The position numbers and the translations under genes were made by a program. Positions 17,843-26,345 of a DNA stretch of 64,000 nucleotides are shown piece after piece. The DNA lies in the NCBI GenBank assembly GCA_021776295.1, contig JAJFGE010000181.1:1-64000 (forward strand), read 5' to 3'. The number at the start of each line of letters is the position of its first letter. Positions within the stretch are counted from its first letter, which is position 1. The DNA is from Hyphococcus sp. Lineage in GTDB: Bacteria > Pseudomonadota > Alphaproteobacteria > Caulobacterales > Parvularculaceae. The notes beneath the pieces were generated by a model. It saw only the letters and a list, made by a program, of their open reading frames with translations, was not told where the DNA came from and searched no databases.

Positions 17843-20083
17843 CTACTCCGCTGCTTGGGTAACCTTAAAGCTTGGCGCGGCGGCTTCATCGCCGGTCAGC
17901 ACATGGGCTTCCTTGCGGATGAATTGCGGCAGGCGGACGGATGCGTCTTTGCGGCGCGGGAACGTGGCGCAGGCGACGGTGCCTTTGCCGGGCTGGCTGG
18001 CGATGGCGAGAATGCCGCCTTGCATTTGCATCAGCGATTTAGAAAGCGCCAGGCCCAGCCCGGAGCCGGTATTGGCCTTGGAGAAATGACTTTCCGCCAG
18101 CTCAAACGGCGCGCCGAGCTTTTTCAATCGCGCGCGTTCAATGCCGGCGCCGGAATCGGCGATGATGATGGTGACGCCGTCAAGGTCAGCCTCGGCGGTG
18201 AGCGTCACCTCGCCGCCTTGCGGGGTGAATTTTAAAGCGTTCGACAACAGGTTGAGCGTGACTTGTTTGACCGCGCGCGCATCGGCCCAGACCGGCGGCG
18301 CATGACCGACCGACGCGGTGAGCCTCACGCCCGCATCGCTCGCCCGCGGCGCCACAAGCCGGCTCGCCTCATTGAGCAGTTTTTCAAGCTCGACTTTTTT
18401 GGGCTCCAGCTTGAGCCGGCCAGCCTCGATTTTTGACATGTCGAGAATGTCTTCAATCAATTCGAGCAGATGTTTGCCGCTGGCCAGAATATCGCCGATA
18501 TATTCCTTATACTTCGCATCACCGAGTGGTCCGTAAAGCTCCGACTGCATCACTTCCGAAAACCCGTTAATCGCGTTTAAGGGCGTTCGCAGCTCATGGC
18601 TCATATTGGCGAGAAACTCGCTCTTTGACCGGTTGGCGTCCTCGGCGCGGTATTTCTCGTATTGGTATTTTAACATCGTCTCGGACAGATCGCGGCGCGA
18701 GGCTTCCAGATCTTCGACGGTTTGTTGCAACTCGCGCTCTTTTTTCTTCTGCGCGCTGGCGCGGAGTTTCAAGTCGGTGACGTTGGATGCAACACAGACC
18801 CAGCCGCCTTCAGCCGTGCGCCGGCGCGAGACATGCGCCCATCGCTCTCCGGGCAGCGCCACCTCAACAGCCTCCGGCGCCTCGCTGTCGAGCGGGCCGA
18901 AATGCTGGTTGAGAATATCGCCGCCCACCGTCGCGCAGGTTGAGACTTCGTCAACGGTGAAGCCGGGTTTTAAAACTTTCGCCGGCAGCCGGAAGGTTGA
19001 AGCGAAGCGTTTGTTCCAAATCGCCAGCCGTCCGTTTGCGTCCCACAGAACGAACGCCTCGGGGATCGCCTCAATCGCATCGCGCAGCCGGGTCTCGGCA
19101 ATCGCCGCGCCGGGGGAAATCGCCTTGGCGCCGGACAGGTCAAAGGCGACGCCGGCGCGTTCAAACCGCGTCGCATCATTAGCGGTGCGCAGATAGGTTT
19201 TCAGCCAGCGCCCGCCAGGGTCGCGAAACCGCACCAGCCCTTCATTGACGCCGGAAGGCTCGCCGCAGAGAACCGCAATCGCGGTGCGCAAATCGCCCGG
19301 GTGCACAATCGCCGAGATTTCCCGCAACGTGAAAGAGCGGTCGCGGGCGCCAAGGCCTAAGGGTTCAAGGAAAGCGCGCGAGAACGCAATCATGCGGTCG
19401 CTCTTTTTGTAAAACCATGGCGCACAGCGGCCGCCAGCCATTGCGGCTTGGAAATCGGTCAGCGTCGTCAGCGCGAAAGCCGCATTTGCCGCCGCCCGGC
19501 TCTGGCGAATGAACGCCGCCATCAGCGAGATGATGACAACGCTGAGGGCAATGAGAACGACCGCGTAAACAATCCAGATTTGTGAGCGATCATAGATGTC
19601 GCGCGCCGGCGCCGCCGCCAGCAGAATCTCGCCATTGTCGAGCGGGCGCCACACCGCCGCGATCTTTCCCCCCGCAAGGTCAAGCACGCCCTTGCCGCGG
19701 GCGTTAAGCTCCAGCGTGCGCAACGCCGGCGCCGGGATCTGCACAATATCGGTGCGGCCCGACGTGGTCAGAACATCGCCCGCCGGCGAGAGATGATAAA
19801 GCGCGCTATAGCCGCCCGGCCACATGCCTGTCAGCACCTCGCGCGCCGGCGCGCCGGTCATGATGGCGATATTCATCGCCGCGGCGCTGTCGCTGGCTGC
19901 TTGCTCCAGGCGCAGCTCGGTTTCGACCCGGCGCGAGGCGGCTTTATCGTTGATTTCAAACACCAACAGCACCGCCAGCACCAGGATAAACCCGCCGGTG
20001 AGATAGGACAGGCGCCGAGGCGAGAGCGCATCAATGCGCGCCGCCAAGTCCAAGCCGCTAATATCTTTCGGGTTTTTCGTCAT
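17843..20083 (-). CDS. Membrane-bound PAS sensor histidine kinase, PleC/DivJ/PdhS-like
   Basis: 746 residues. Transmembrane segments at about 25-43 and 170-192 flank a periplasmic sensor region. Cytoplasmic PAS-type regions (about 205-310 and 330-440) and a short coiled coil precede the HisKA domain, with phospho-acceptor His496 in FLANMSHELRTPLNAINGFSEVM. The LYGPLGDAKYKEYIGDI segment after it is characteristic of PleC/DivJ/PdhS-type kinases that act on DivK in alphaproteobacteria. The ATPase domain has N, G1 (DSGAGIERA) and G2 (GSGLGLALSKSLM) boxes. No response regulator is adjacent, consistent with an orphan kinase. A role in cell-cycle or developmental control is plausible but inferred. 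Confidence 0.9.
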   Translation of the reverse strand: MTKNPKDISGLDLAARIDALSPRRLSYLTGGFILVLAVLLVFEINDKAASRRVETELRLEQAASDSAAAMNIAIMTGAPAREVLTGMWPGGYSALYHLSPAGDVLTTSGRTDIVQIPAPALRTLELNARGKGVLDLAGGKIAAVWRPLDNGEILLAAAPARDIYDRSQIWIVYAVVLIALSVVIISLMAAFIRQSRAAANAAFALTTLTDFQAAMAGGRCAPWFYKKSDRMIAFSRAFLEPLGLGARDRSFTLREISAIVHPGDLRTAIAVLCGEPSGVNEGLVRFRDPGGRWLKTYLRTANDATRFERAGVAFDLSGAKAISPGAAIAETRLRDAIEAIPEAFVLWDANGRLAIWNKRFASTFRLPAKVLKPGFTVDEVSTCATVGGDILNQHFGPLDSEAPEAVEVALPGERWAHVSRRRTAEGGWVCVASNVTDLKLRASAQKKKERELQQTVEDLEASRRDLSETMLKYQYEKYRAEDANRSKSEFLANMSHELRTPLNAINGFSEVMQSELYGPLGDAKYKEYIGDILASGKHLLELIEDILDMSKIEAGRLKLEPKKVELEKLLNEASRLVAPRASDAGVRLTASVGHAPPVWADARAVKQVTLNLLSNALKFTPQGGEVTLTAEADLDGVTIIIADSGAGIERARLKKLGAPFELAESHFSKANTGSGLGLALSKSLMQMQGGILAIASQPGKGTVACATFPRRKDASVRLPQFIRKEAHVLTGDEAAAPSFKVTQAAE

Positions 20084-20164
20084 CCGCCCGCGCGCTGCTC
20101 AACTTTCTTAGCCAATAAACCGCCAACCGTAGCAAACGGCCCACATGCACGCCATGCGCCCCTT

Positions 20165-20181
20165 GTTTACCTTTTGTAAAC
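20165..20181. promoter_or_regulatory. Operator-like dyad between the kinase gene and argF'
   Basis: The perfect inverted repeat GTTTAC (20165-20170) / GTAAAC (20176-20181) with a five-base spacer lies in the 226-base divergent gap between the histidine kinase and argF'. A second stem, CGCCCCGG (20219-20226) / CCGGGGCG (20248-20255), lies nearer argF'. The 17-base dyad has the size of a dimeric repressor site; the regulator is unknown. Confidence 0.45.
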
Positions 20182-20309
20182 TATTCTGCTTCGCCTCCTT
20201 CTGTCACCCGCGAATCAACGCCCCGGCGGCTTAAGTTTTCCCATGCTCCGGGGCGGTGCAGCGCGTTCTTTTTCTTGGATTTTCCGGTTTGTCCAGCTAA
20301 CCAGAGGCG

Positions 20310-21329
20310 ATGAGACATTTTTTGAACACTGCAGATTGGTCCAGGCCTGAATTACAGGCGATGATTACCGACGCCAGGGCGATGAAGTCAGCGCCTCAAG
20401 GGCCAGTAGTGGGCGCAGGCGCCGTGGATGCTTTGAGGGGCAAAACGGTTGCGTTGTTATTTCTTAACAACTCGCTGCGGACCCGGACCTCGTTCGATGT
20501 CGGCGCCCGCCAGCTTGGCGGCCATGCTGTGGTGCTGTCGCCTTCGGGCGGAATGTGGCCGCTGGAATTTGAGGACGGCGTCGTCATGGACGGCGAGGCG
20601 GAAGAACATGTCAAAGAGGCGGCGAAAATCCTGTCGCGTTATTGCGACATGATTGGCGTGCGCGCCTTCCCGAAATTTGCCGACTGGCAGGAGGACCGCA
20701 AGGACAAAATTTTGCGGGCGTTTGCGAAATACGCCGACGTCCCGGTCATCAATATGGAGACTATCACCCATCCCTGTCAGGAGATGGCGCATATCATGGC
20801 GCTGCAAGAACGGCTCGGCGATCTTGAGGGCAAAAAATTTGTCCTCACCTGGACCTATCATCCCAAGCCGCTCAACACCGCCGTCGCCAATTCGGCGTTG
20901 ATGATCGCCGCAAAGTTCGGGATGAAGCCGACGCTGCTGTGTCCGACGGAAGACTATATTCTCGACCAGCGCTATATAAGCCAGGCCTCAAAAGACGCCG
21001 GCGCCAACGGCCATGCGCTGACGATTTCCCACGACGTTGCCGAGGCCTATGACAGCGCTGATGTCGTCTACGCCAAAAGCTGGGGCGCGCTGCCGTTTTT
21101 TGGCAACTGGCAACCAGAAAAAGGCATCCGCGACCGCTTCAAACATTTCATCGTCAATGAAGAAAAAATGGCGATGACCAACAACGCGCTGGTCTCCCAC
21201 TGCCTGCCGATGCGCCGCAATGTGAAAATGACCGACGCGGTTTTTGATGGGCCGAATTGTATTGCCTATGATGAAGCGGAGAACCGGTTGCATGTGCAGA
21301 AGGCGATTATGAAGGCGCTGGTGGGGTGA
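20310..21329 (+). CDS. argF': N-acetylornithine carbamoyltransferase (Xanthomonas-type ArgF')
   Basis: 339 residues. It transfers the carbamoyl group to N-acetyl-L-ornithine, giving N-acetylcitrulline, in the acetylated arginine route. From memory it is closely similar to the Xanthomonas enzyme along its length: HFLNTADWSR at the start, the carbamoyl-phosphate loop SLRTRTSF (55-62), METITHPCQE, LTWTYHPKPLNTAVANSA, YAKSWGALPFFGNW and SHCLPMRRNVK. The AEEH segment keeps the Glu (Glu98, equivalent to Xanthomonas Glu92) that favours acetylornithine; succinylornithine enzymes have Pro there. The Lys after RRNV is the one carboxylated in Xanthomonas. It overlaps the next small gene by four bases; argAB and argC follow further on. 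Confidence 0.95.
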   Translation: MRHFLNTADWSRPELQAMITDARAMKSAPQGPVVGAGAVDALRGKTVALLFLNNSLRTRTSFDVGARQLGGHAVVLSPSGGMWPLEFEDGVVMDGEAEEHVKEAAKILSRYCDMIGVRAFPKFADWQEDRKDKILRAFAKYADVPVINMETITHPCQEMAHIMALQERLGDLEGKKFVLTWTYHPKPLNTAVANSALMIAAKFGMKPTLLCPTEDYILDQRYISQASKDAGANGHALTISHDVAEAYDSADVVYAKSWGALPFFGNWQPEKGIRDRFKHFIVNEEKMAMTNNALVSHCLPMRRNVKMTDAVFDGPNCIAYDEAENRLHVQKAIMKALVG

Positions 21330-21682
21330 ATACAGAATTATTCTTGAGCTTGTTCACGGCGGCAGGGTTGGGGTCTGTTTTTACAGTCTTGGTTCAAAGC
21401 TGGCTGCAATCTCGTAAAGAGAAAAATGCAAGAATTTTTCAAGAACGCAAAGAAGCATATTTGGGGTTACTACGAGCCCTTCATGATGCAGCAGTTAAGC
21501 CGTCAGATATGGCCAGCAAAGAATTTGCATACTGGCAACTTCGTTGCGAGTTGATTGCGGAGGTAGAAGTGCGACTGGCAATTCAAAGGGTTGTAGACAC
21601 GAACGAATTGCCTGCCAACAGAGCCGTAGCGTATGATGATTTAAAACGTATACTCCGTGCGGACCTCGGAGTGGCAGAATAA
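21326..21682 (+). CDS. Orphan small protein with one membrane segment inside the arginine cluster
   Basis: 118 residues from GTG 21326, which overlaps the argF' stop codon (GTGA). A single hydrophobic segment (about 5-24) is followed by a charged helical region (RKEKNARIFQERKEAYLGLLRALHDA). The base composition looks visibly more AT-rich than its neighbours, suggesting later acquisition. The family is not recognised, and nothing in it suggests an arginine-related role. Gene reality is supported by the tight overlap and the uninterrupted frame, but it is not certain. Confidence 0.55.
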   Translation: MNTELFLSLFTAAGLGSVFTVLVQSWLQSRKEKNARIFQERKEAYLGLLRALHDAAVKPSDMASKEFAYWQLRCELIAEVEVRLAIQRVVDTNELPANRAVAYDDLKRILRADLGVAE

Positions 21683-21684
21683 TT

Positions 21685-21750
21685 ATGACCCCTCCCGCTT
21701 CCATCCGCCAGACTCTCGTCCAGTCGCTCTCCAATATCAACGACGGAGCC
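21685..21750 (+). pseudogene. Diverged partial duplicate of the argAB 5' end
   Basis: ATG 21685 begins a stretch encoding MTPPASIRQTLVQSLSNIND, which aligns with the argAB start MTSSTSTRQTIVQLLSNMSD at 22200. By hand count 13 of the first 21 residues and 47 of 63 bases agree. Similarity stops at about codon 21, where unrelated and repeat sequence begins. It looks like an old duplication or leftover of the gene start rather than a functional gene. Confidence 0.65.
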
Positions 21751-21843
21751 TTTCACCTCTCCCCGATGAGGCTAAGATGTGCACACATTTATGGACGCCG
21801 GATTCTCTGTGCTCTGACGTTTCGATTTTCATCCAGCGCTGTT

Positions 21844-21964
21844 ACCCCCTCCGTCCGCTTTGCGGACACCTCCCCCGTAAACGGGGGAGGAATAAGGTTG
21901 TGCTTGCGGTACGGTTGTTCTTCCCCCGTTTACGGGGGAAGTGCCGCGAAGCGGCGATGGGGGT
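21844..21964. repeat. Composite inverted repeat (two roughly 46-base arms)
   Basis: The left arm (21844-21890) contains CTCCCCCGTAAACGGGGGAG and the right arm (21920-21964) contains TTCCCCCGTTTACGGGGGAA. Each arm is itself a double hairpin (a CCGCTTTGCGG or CCGCGAAGCGG stem beside the C5/G5 stem), and the arms are near-complete reverse complements of each other. No coding capacity or transposase is present. Confidence 0.85.
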
Positions 21965-22012
21965 CTTGCGGCGGTTCAACAGGCGCTAGTGGGGTAATGC
22001 TTATAACAACAC

Positions 22013-22191
22013 CGTCATCCCGGATGCGCCGCAGCACCCGCGTGCGAATGCACGCAAACTTTAATTCGACCGCCTTCGCGGTCGGGCGCTGCTGCGCTGG
22101 TCCGGGATCTGTCGCCGGGAAGGCGTCAGCATTGATAGAGATCCCGTGTCTGCAAAGCAGCATTGCATGCTGCATCGCGCATGGGATGACG
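22013..22191. repeat. Palindrome-bounded intergenic element before argAB
   Basis: A roughly 179-base element is bounded by CGTCATCCC (22013-22021) and its reverse complement GGGATGACG (22183-22191). It contains internal dyads such as GACCGCCTTCGCGGTC and GCAGCATTGCATGCTGC. It ends eight bases before the argAB start codon, leaving little room for a ribosome site. This resembles the short mosaic intergenic repeats common in alphaproteobacteria. Confidence 0.7.
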
Positions 22192-22199
22192 TATTCGTC

Positions 22200-23525
22200 A
22201 TGACCTCATCAACCTCAACCCGCCAGACCATTGTTCAGTTGCTCTCCAATATGAGCGACGGCAAGGAAATTCGCTCCTATCTCAACCGTTTTGCTGAGGT
22301 CGATCAGACGCGCTTTGCAGTTATCAAAATTGGCGGCGCAATCCTCGCTGACCAGCTGGAAGAGACCGCTGCGGCGCTTGCCTTTTTGCATACTGTCGGG
22401 CTGACGCCGATTGTGTTGCATGGCGGCGGGCCGCAGCTTGATGAGGCCCTGAAAGAGCGCGGCGTTAAAACCCCGAAGATCGAGGGCTTGCGCGTAACCT
22501 CCGCCGCAGCGCTCGATGCGGCGCGCGATGTTTTTACCGCCGTCAATATCGCCCTGGTGGAGGCAGTGCGGGCGCAAGGCGTCGAGGCGCATTCGCTCAC
22601 CGCCGGGGCGATTGAGGCGGACTATCTTGATAAGGATAAATTCGGCTTTGTCGGCAAGCCGACCAAAATTCATCTCGAACTCATTCGCTCAGTGGCGCAA
22701 TCGGGGGCGATTCCAATCCTCACCTGCCTCGGCATCGCGCCTGGCGGGCAGGTCTTAAATGTCAATGGCGATACGGCGACGCGCGCGCTGGTGCATGCAT
22801 TGCAGCCGATGAAAATCATTTTCCTGTCCAGCGTTGGCGGTTTGCTTGATGGCGCCGGCGAAATAATTCACTCGATCAACCTCGCCTCGGACTATGACGA
22901 ACTGGTGGCGCAGGACTGGGTCAAGGACGGCATGTTGTTGAAGATTGAAGAGATCAAGCGCCTGCTGGACGACGCGCCGCTCTCCTCGTCGGTGTCGATT
23001 ACCACGCCTTCGGGGCTGGTGCGTGAATTATTCACCCATGGCGGCTCGGGCACGCTGGTGCGGATGGGCGAGCGTATCTTTGAGGCCGCCTCAAAAGACG
23101 CGCTCGACCGCGCGAAAACCGAGACGTTGGTCGAAGGTGCGTTTGGCGCCAGGTTGAAAACTGGCTGGTGGGCCGGGCTCGACATCCACGAAGTCCATAT
23201 GTCCGAGAGCTATCGCGCCGGGGCGATTTTGACCAAGCTCGACGATATTATTTACCTCGACAAATTCGCCGTCCTTGGCGATGCCCGCGGCGAGGGTTTG
23301 GCGCGCACCGTCTGGCGGCAGTTTGCCGAGAAGAACCCGGTATTCTACTGGCGCTCGCAGACTGCCAACGGGTTTAACAGCTTCTACCATGAGGCCGCCG
23401 ACGGCTCGGTCCGAAAAGGTCCGTGGACGGTATTCTGGATTGGCGCCTCGGATTTGTCACAGATTGCGCCTATAGTGGAGCGCATCGGCGCGCTTCCGGC
23501 GTCGTTTGAAGGCGAGGCGCTATGA
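22200..23525 (+). CDS. argAB: Bifunctional N-acetylglutamate synthase/kinase
   Basis: 441 residues. The amino acid kinase domain (about 1-290) has VIKIGGAILADQ, LHGGGPQLDEAL, LNVNGDTATRALV and SVGGLLDGAGE, the typical N-acetylglutamate kinase landmarks. The C-terminal GNAT acetyltransferase domain (about 300-441) supplies synthase activity; IYLDKFAVLGDARGEGLARTVW carries the acetyl-CoA loop. This two-domain architecture is the vertebrate-like NAGS/K known from Maricaulis and Xanthomonas. It catalyses both first steps of arginine synthesis. ATG 22200 is chosen because TRQTIVQLL matches, from memory, the N terminus of the Xanthomonas enzyme. No good ribosome site is visible because a palindromic element ends just upstream. 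It overlaps argC by four bases. Confidence 0.95.
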   Translation: MTSSTSTRQTIVQLLSNMSDGKEIRSYLNRFAEVDQTRFAVIKIGGAILADQLEETAAALAFLHTVGLTPIVLHGGGPQLDEALKERGVKTPKIEGLRVTSAAALDAARDVFTAVNIALVEAVRAQGVEAHSLTAGAIEADYLDKDKFGFVGKPTKIHLELIRSVAQSGAIPILTCLGIAPGGQVLNVNGDTATRALVHALQPMKIIFLSSVGGLLDGAGEIIHSINLASDYDELVAQDWVKDGMLLKIEEIKRLLDDAPLSSSVSITTPSGLVRELFTHGGSGTLVRMGERIFEAASKDALDRAKTETLVEGAFGARLKTGWWAGLDIHEVHMSESYRAGAILTKLDDIIYLDKFAVLGDARGEGLARTVWRQFAEKNPVFYWRSQTANGFNSFYHEAADGSVRKGPWTVFWIGASDLSQIAPIVERIGALPASFEGEAL

Positions 23526-24472
23526 GCGAGCCTTTTCTTGTCGGGTTAATCGGCGCTCGCGGCCACACCGGCCGCGAGTTGATCCGCCTGATTGCCGGCC
23601 ATCCGGAGCTGATGTTGGCTTACGCGGTCAGCCGCGAATGGGCGGGGCGTGCGGTTGCGGAGATGGCGCCAGAGGACCGCGATGAGTGCATTTTTGAGGC
23701 GCTCGGCCCGGAAGAGGCGGCGCGGCGGCGCGCGGATGTGGTGATTCTCGCCGTTCCTGACGGGGCTGCAAAACCTTATGTCGATGCGCTTGAACGCGAT
23801 GCGCCGCACCGGATCATTATCGATCTGTCGGCCGATTACCGCTTTGACGACGCGTGGGTTTATGGCCTACCGGAGCTTGGCCGCAAAAAAATTGAACGCG
23901 CCAAACGCATTGCCAATCCCGGTTGTTACGCCACCGCGATGCAGCTCGCGCTGGCGCCGTTGATTGACCGTCTTGACGGCGTGCCGGCAGTGTTTGGCGT
24001 CTCGGGTACTTCCGGCGCCGGGACAAAACCTTCGCCGCGCAACGACCCCGAACGTCTTAAAGACAATCTGATGCCTTATGCGCTGACCGGCCATAAGCAT
24101 GAGCGCGAGGCGGTGCGCCATCTTGGCGTTGCCGTCCGGTTCATGCCGCATGTGCATCCGGCATTTCGCGGGTTGATCGTCACCGCGCATATTCCGCTGA
24201 GCGAGCCGCTGACGGCGGGGACGCTTGCCGAAATCTTTGAGCAAAAATATTCAAACGAGCCGTTGATCGCGCTTCGCAATGCGCCGCCGGAGTTAAAAGA
24301 CGGCGCAGAGCGCATGGGTGTTATGATTGGTGGTTTTGATGTCAGCGATGACGGCAAAAACGCCGTCGTTGTGGCCGTAGAAGACAATCTTCTTAAAGGC
24401 GCGGCGGTGCAGGCGATCCAGAATGTCAATCTGGCGCTCGGCCTTAAGGAGTTAACCGGGATCGTGCAATAG
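23522..24472 (+). CDS. argC: N-acetyl-gamma-glutamyl-phosphate reductase
   Basis: 316 residues. It reduces N-acetylglutamyl phosphate with NADPH, the third step of arginine synthesis. The Rossmann start GLIGARGHTGRELIRLI binds NADPH, and the catalytic Cys135 sits in IANPGCYATAMQLAL, the family signature. HVHPAFRGL near residue 220 carries the conserved His region. The start overlaps the argAB stop (ATGA), so the two are translationally coupled. Length matches the type found with ArgAB/ArgF' systems. Confidence 0.95.
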   Translation: MSEPFLVGLIGARGHTGRELIRLIAGHPELMLAYAVSREWAGRAVAEMAPEDRDECIFEALGPEEAARRRADVVILAVPDGAAKPYVDALERDAPHRIIIDLSADYRFDDAWVYGLPELGRKKIERAKRIANPGCYATAMQLALAPLIDRLDGVPAVFGVSGTSGAGTKPSPRNDPERLKDNLMPYALTGHKHEREAVRHLGVAVRFMPHVHPAFRGLIVTAHIPLSEPLTAGTLAEIFEQKYSNEPLIALRNAPPELKDGAERMGVMIGGFDVSDDGKNAVVVAVEDNLLKGAAVQAIQNVNLALGLKELTGIVQ

Positions 24473-24474
24473 CA

Positions 24475-26259
24475 ATGTCAGCCGGTGGCGAAAGCGATTT
24501 TCTCATTCAGGCGGCGACGTATCTTGGCGCTGCGGTGATCGCGGTTCCGATATTTAATCGCTTTAAGCTCGGCTCCATCCTCGGCTATCTCGCCGCCGGG
24601 GTCGCGGTCGGACCGTTCGGGTTTAAACTTCTGCATCAGCAAGAAGGCGTCTTCGACATTGCCGAGCTTGGCGTGGTGTTGTTCTTATTTGTCATTGGGC
24701 TGGAGCTGTCGCTGTCGCGCCTGTGGTCGATGCGTCATCAAATCTTCGGGCTCGGCGCCGCGCAAGTGGCATTGACCGGCGCGCTGATCGCCGGTCTGTT
24801 CGTCCTTGCTGACGTCATGCCCGCCCCGGCGGCGACAATTGCCGGCCTGTCGCTGGCGTTTTCCTCGACCGCATTTGCGTTGCAACTTTTAAAAGACCGC
24901 GGTGAGCTGAATACGCATTACGGCAAGCAGTCCTTTTCAATCTTGTTGTTTCAGGACCTCGCGGTCATTCCGCTTCTGGCGGCGATTCCGTTTATTGCCA
25001 GTATTGGCGTTGCAGCGGGTGTTGATGGCGCGGGCGGCATCCAATGGGCGTCGGTCGCCAAACCGGCAGGCGTTCTGGTCGCGCTGGTGGTTATCGGCCG
25101 ATACGGGCTGGACCGCGCCTTTCGCATTGTTGCCAGTTCCGGCTCGCGCGAGGCGTTTGCCGCAGCGGCGCTGCTGGTCGTAGCCTTGACCGCGCTTGCG
25201 GTGTCCTGGGCCGGGTTGTCGATGGCGCTGGGCGCCTTTCTCGCCGGCGCCTTGCTTGCGGAATCCTCCTACCGCCATCAGATTGAGACCGACATCGAAC
25301 CGTTTCGCGGCTTGCTGCTCGGGTTGTTTTTCATCTCTATCGGCATGCGCCTCGACCTCGCCGTTATTGCCGCGTCCTGGTGGATCGTTATCGGCGGCGC
25401 GGCCGGGCTGGTGGCTCTCAAGGCGGCGTTGCTCTATGGCCTGGCGCGGGCGGCGAAGTCTGGGCATCACGATGCCTTAAAAACCGCCGCGGTCCTGTCG
25501 CAAGGCGGGGAGTTTGCGTTTGTGGTTATCAGCCTCGGCGTTGAGGCTTTGTTGTTCACCAATGGCGCGGCGACGATGTTGTCGGCCATCGTCACCATCT
25601 CAATGGCGTCAACGCCGCTCTTGGTGATGGCGGCGCATCGCGCGGCGAGAGACAACACCGATAGCGGCGAAGATTTGGAAGGCCCGCAAGGCGGCGCCGA
25701 TCATGTGATCGTCGCGGGCTTTGGCCGGGTCGGACAAATTGTCTCGCAAGTGCTGCGCAATTCTGGCGTCAGCGTCACTGCGATTGACCGCGCCCCGGCG
25801 CATATTCGCAATGCGCAGCGTTTCGGCTTTCAGGTTTATTTCGGAGACGCCTCAAGGCTCGACGTGTTGATGACGGCGGGCGCGATGGATGCGCGCGCGG
25901 TGTTGCTTTGCATGGATGATGTGCAATCGGTCAATCATGCGGCGGAGGCGTTGCGCGCGGCGGTTCCGAACCTGACGATAATCGCCGTTGCGCATGACCG
26001 CGCCCATGAAATTGATTTGGCGCCTTTGGGCGCGGATGTGATTATTCGCGAGACTCTTGAATCCAGCGTGTTGATGGCGCGGGAGGTGTTGGCGCGAATG
26101 GGCCATGATGAAGACGCAATTGAAGACTATGTCGGTCAGTTCAGAAAAATCGACCGCGAACGCCTGCTGGCGCAGCGGGACTATGGCCCAGAGGCGGGCA
26201 AGGAACTTCTTCACCAGCCCTTTGTGCGGCCAGAAAAATCTTCTGGCAAGCCTTCATAA
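24475..26259 (+). CDS. Kef-type monovalent cation:proton antiporter (CPA2) with RCK domain
   Basis: 594 residues. About a dozen membrane helices (residues about 10-385) have the CPA2 landmarks LGSILGYLAAGVAVGPFG, LFLFVIGLEL, SFSILLFQDLAVIPLLA and ALGAFLAGALLAES. A TrkA-N/RCK domain (about 405-520) binds nucleotide through HVIVAGFGRVGQIV. Such proteins exchange K+ (or Na+) for H+, often under glutathione or nucleotide control. It begins two bases after the argC stop codon, so it is likely read with the arginine genes, though the functional link is unclear. KefB versus KefC cannot be decided. Confidence 0.92.
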   Translation: MSAGGESDFLIQAATYLGAAVIAVPIFNRFKLGSILGYLAAGVAVGPFGFKLLHQQEGVFDIAELGVVLFLFVIGLELSLSRLWSMRHQIFGLGAAQVALTGALIAGLFVLADVMPAPAATIAGLSLAFSSTAFALQLLKDRGELNTHYGKQSFSILLFQDLAVIPLLAAIPFIASIGVAAGVDGAGGIQWASVAKPAGVLVALVVIGRYGLDRAFRIVASSGSREAFAAAALLVVALTALAVSWAGLSMALGAFLAGALLAESSYRHQIETDIEPFRGLLLGLFFISIGMRLDLAVIAASWWIVIGGAAGLVALKAALLYGLARAAKSGHHDALKTAAVLSQGGEFAFVVISLGVEALLFTNGAATMLSAIVTISMASTPLLVMAAHRAARDNTDSGEDLEGPQGGADHVIVAGFGRVGQIVSQVLRNSGVSVTAIDRAPAHIRNAQRFGFQVYFGDASRLDVLMTAGAMDARAVLLCMDDVQSVNHAAEALRAAVPNLTIIAVAHDRAHEIDLAPLGADVIIRETLESSVLMAREVLARMGHDEDAIEDYVGQFRKIDRERLLAQRDYGPEAGKELLHQPFVRPEKSSGKPS

Positions 26260-26345
26260 GATTCAGGCGTTTTGGCGGCTTCAGAGCCTGTTTTAAAAAC
26301 GAACTGAGCCATTGCACTCAGTTAACGTCAGTGAACCCTCCCCGT

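Noticed and set aside
21844-22191. Insertion sequence or MITE
   Set aside because: No transposase, and no clear target-site duplication could be seen; I list these only as palindromic repeats.
21685-22203. A 172-codon open frame between the orphan gene and argAB, overlapping argAB by ATGA
   Set aside because: Only its first 21 or so codons have coding ancestry (the argAB copy); the rest is translated palindromic repeat with Cys/Arg/Ser-rich nonsense.
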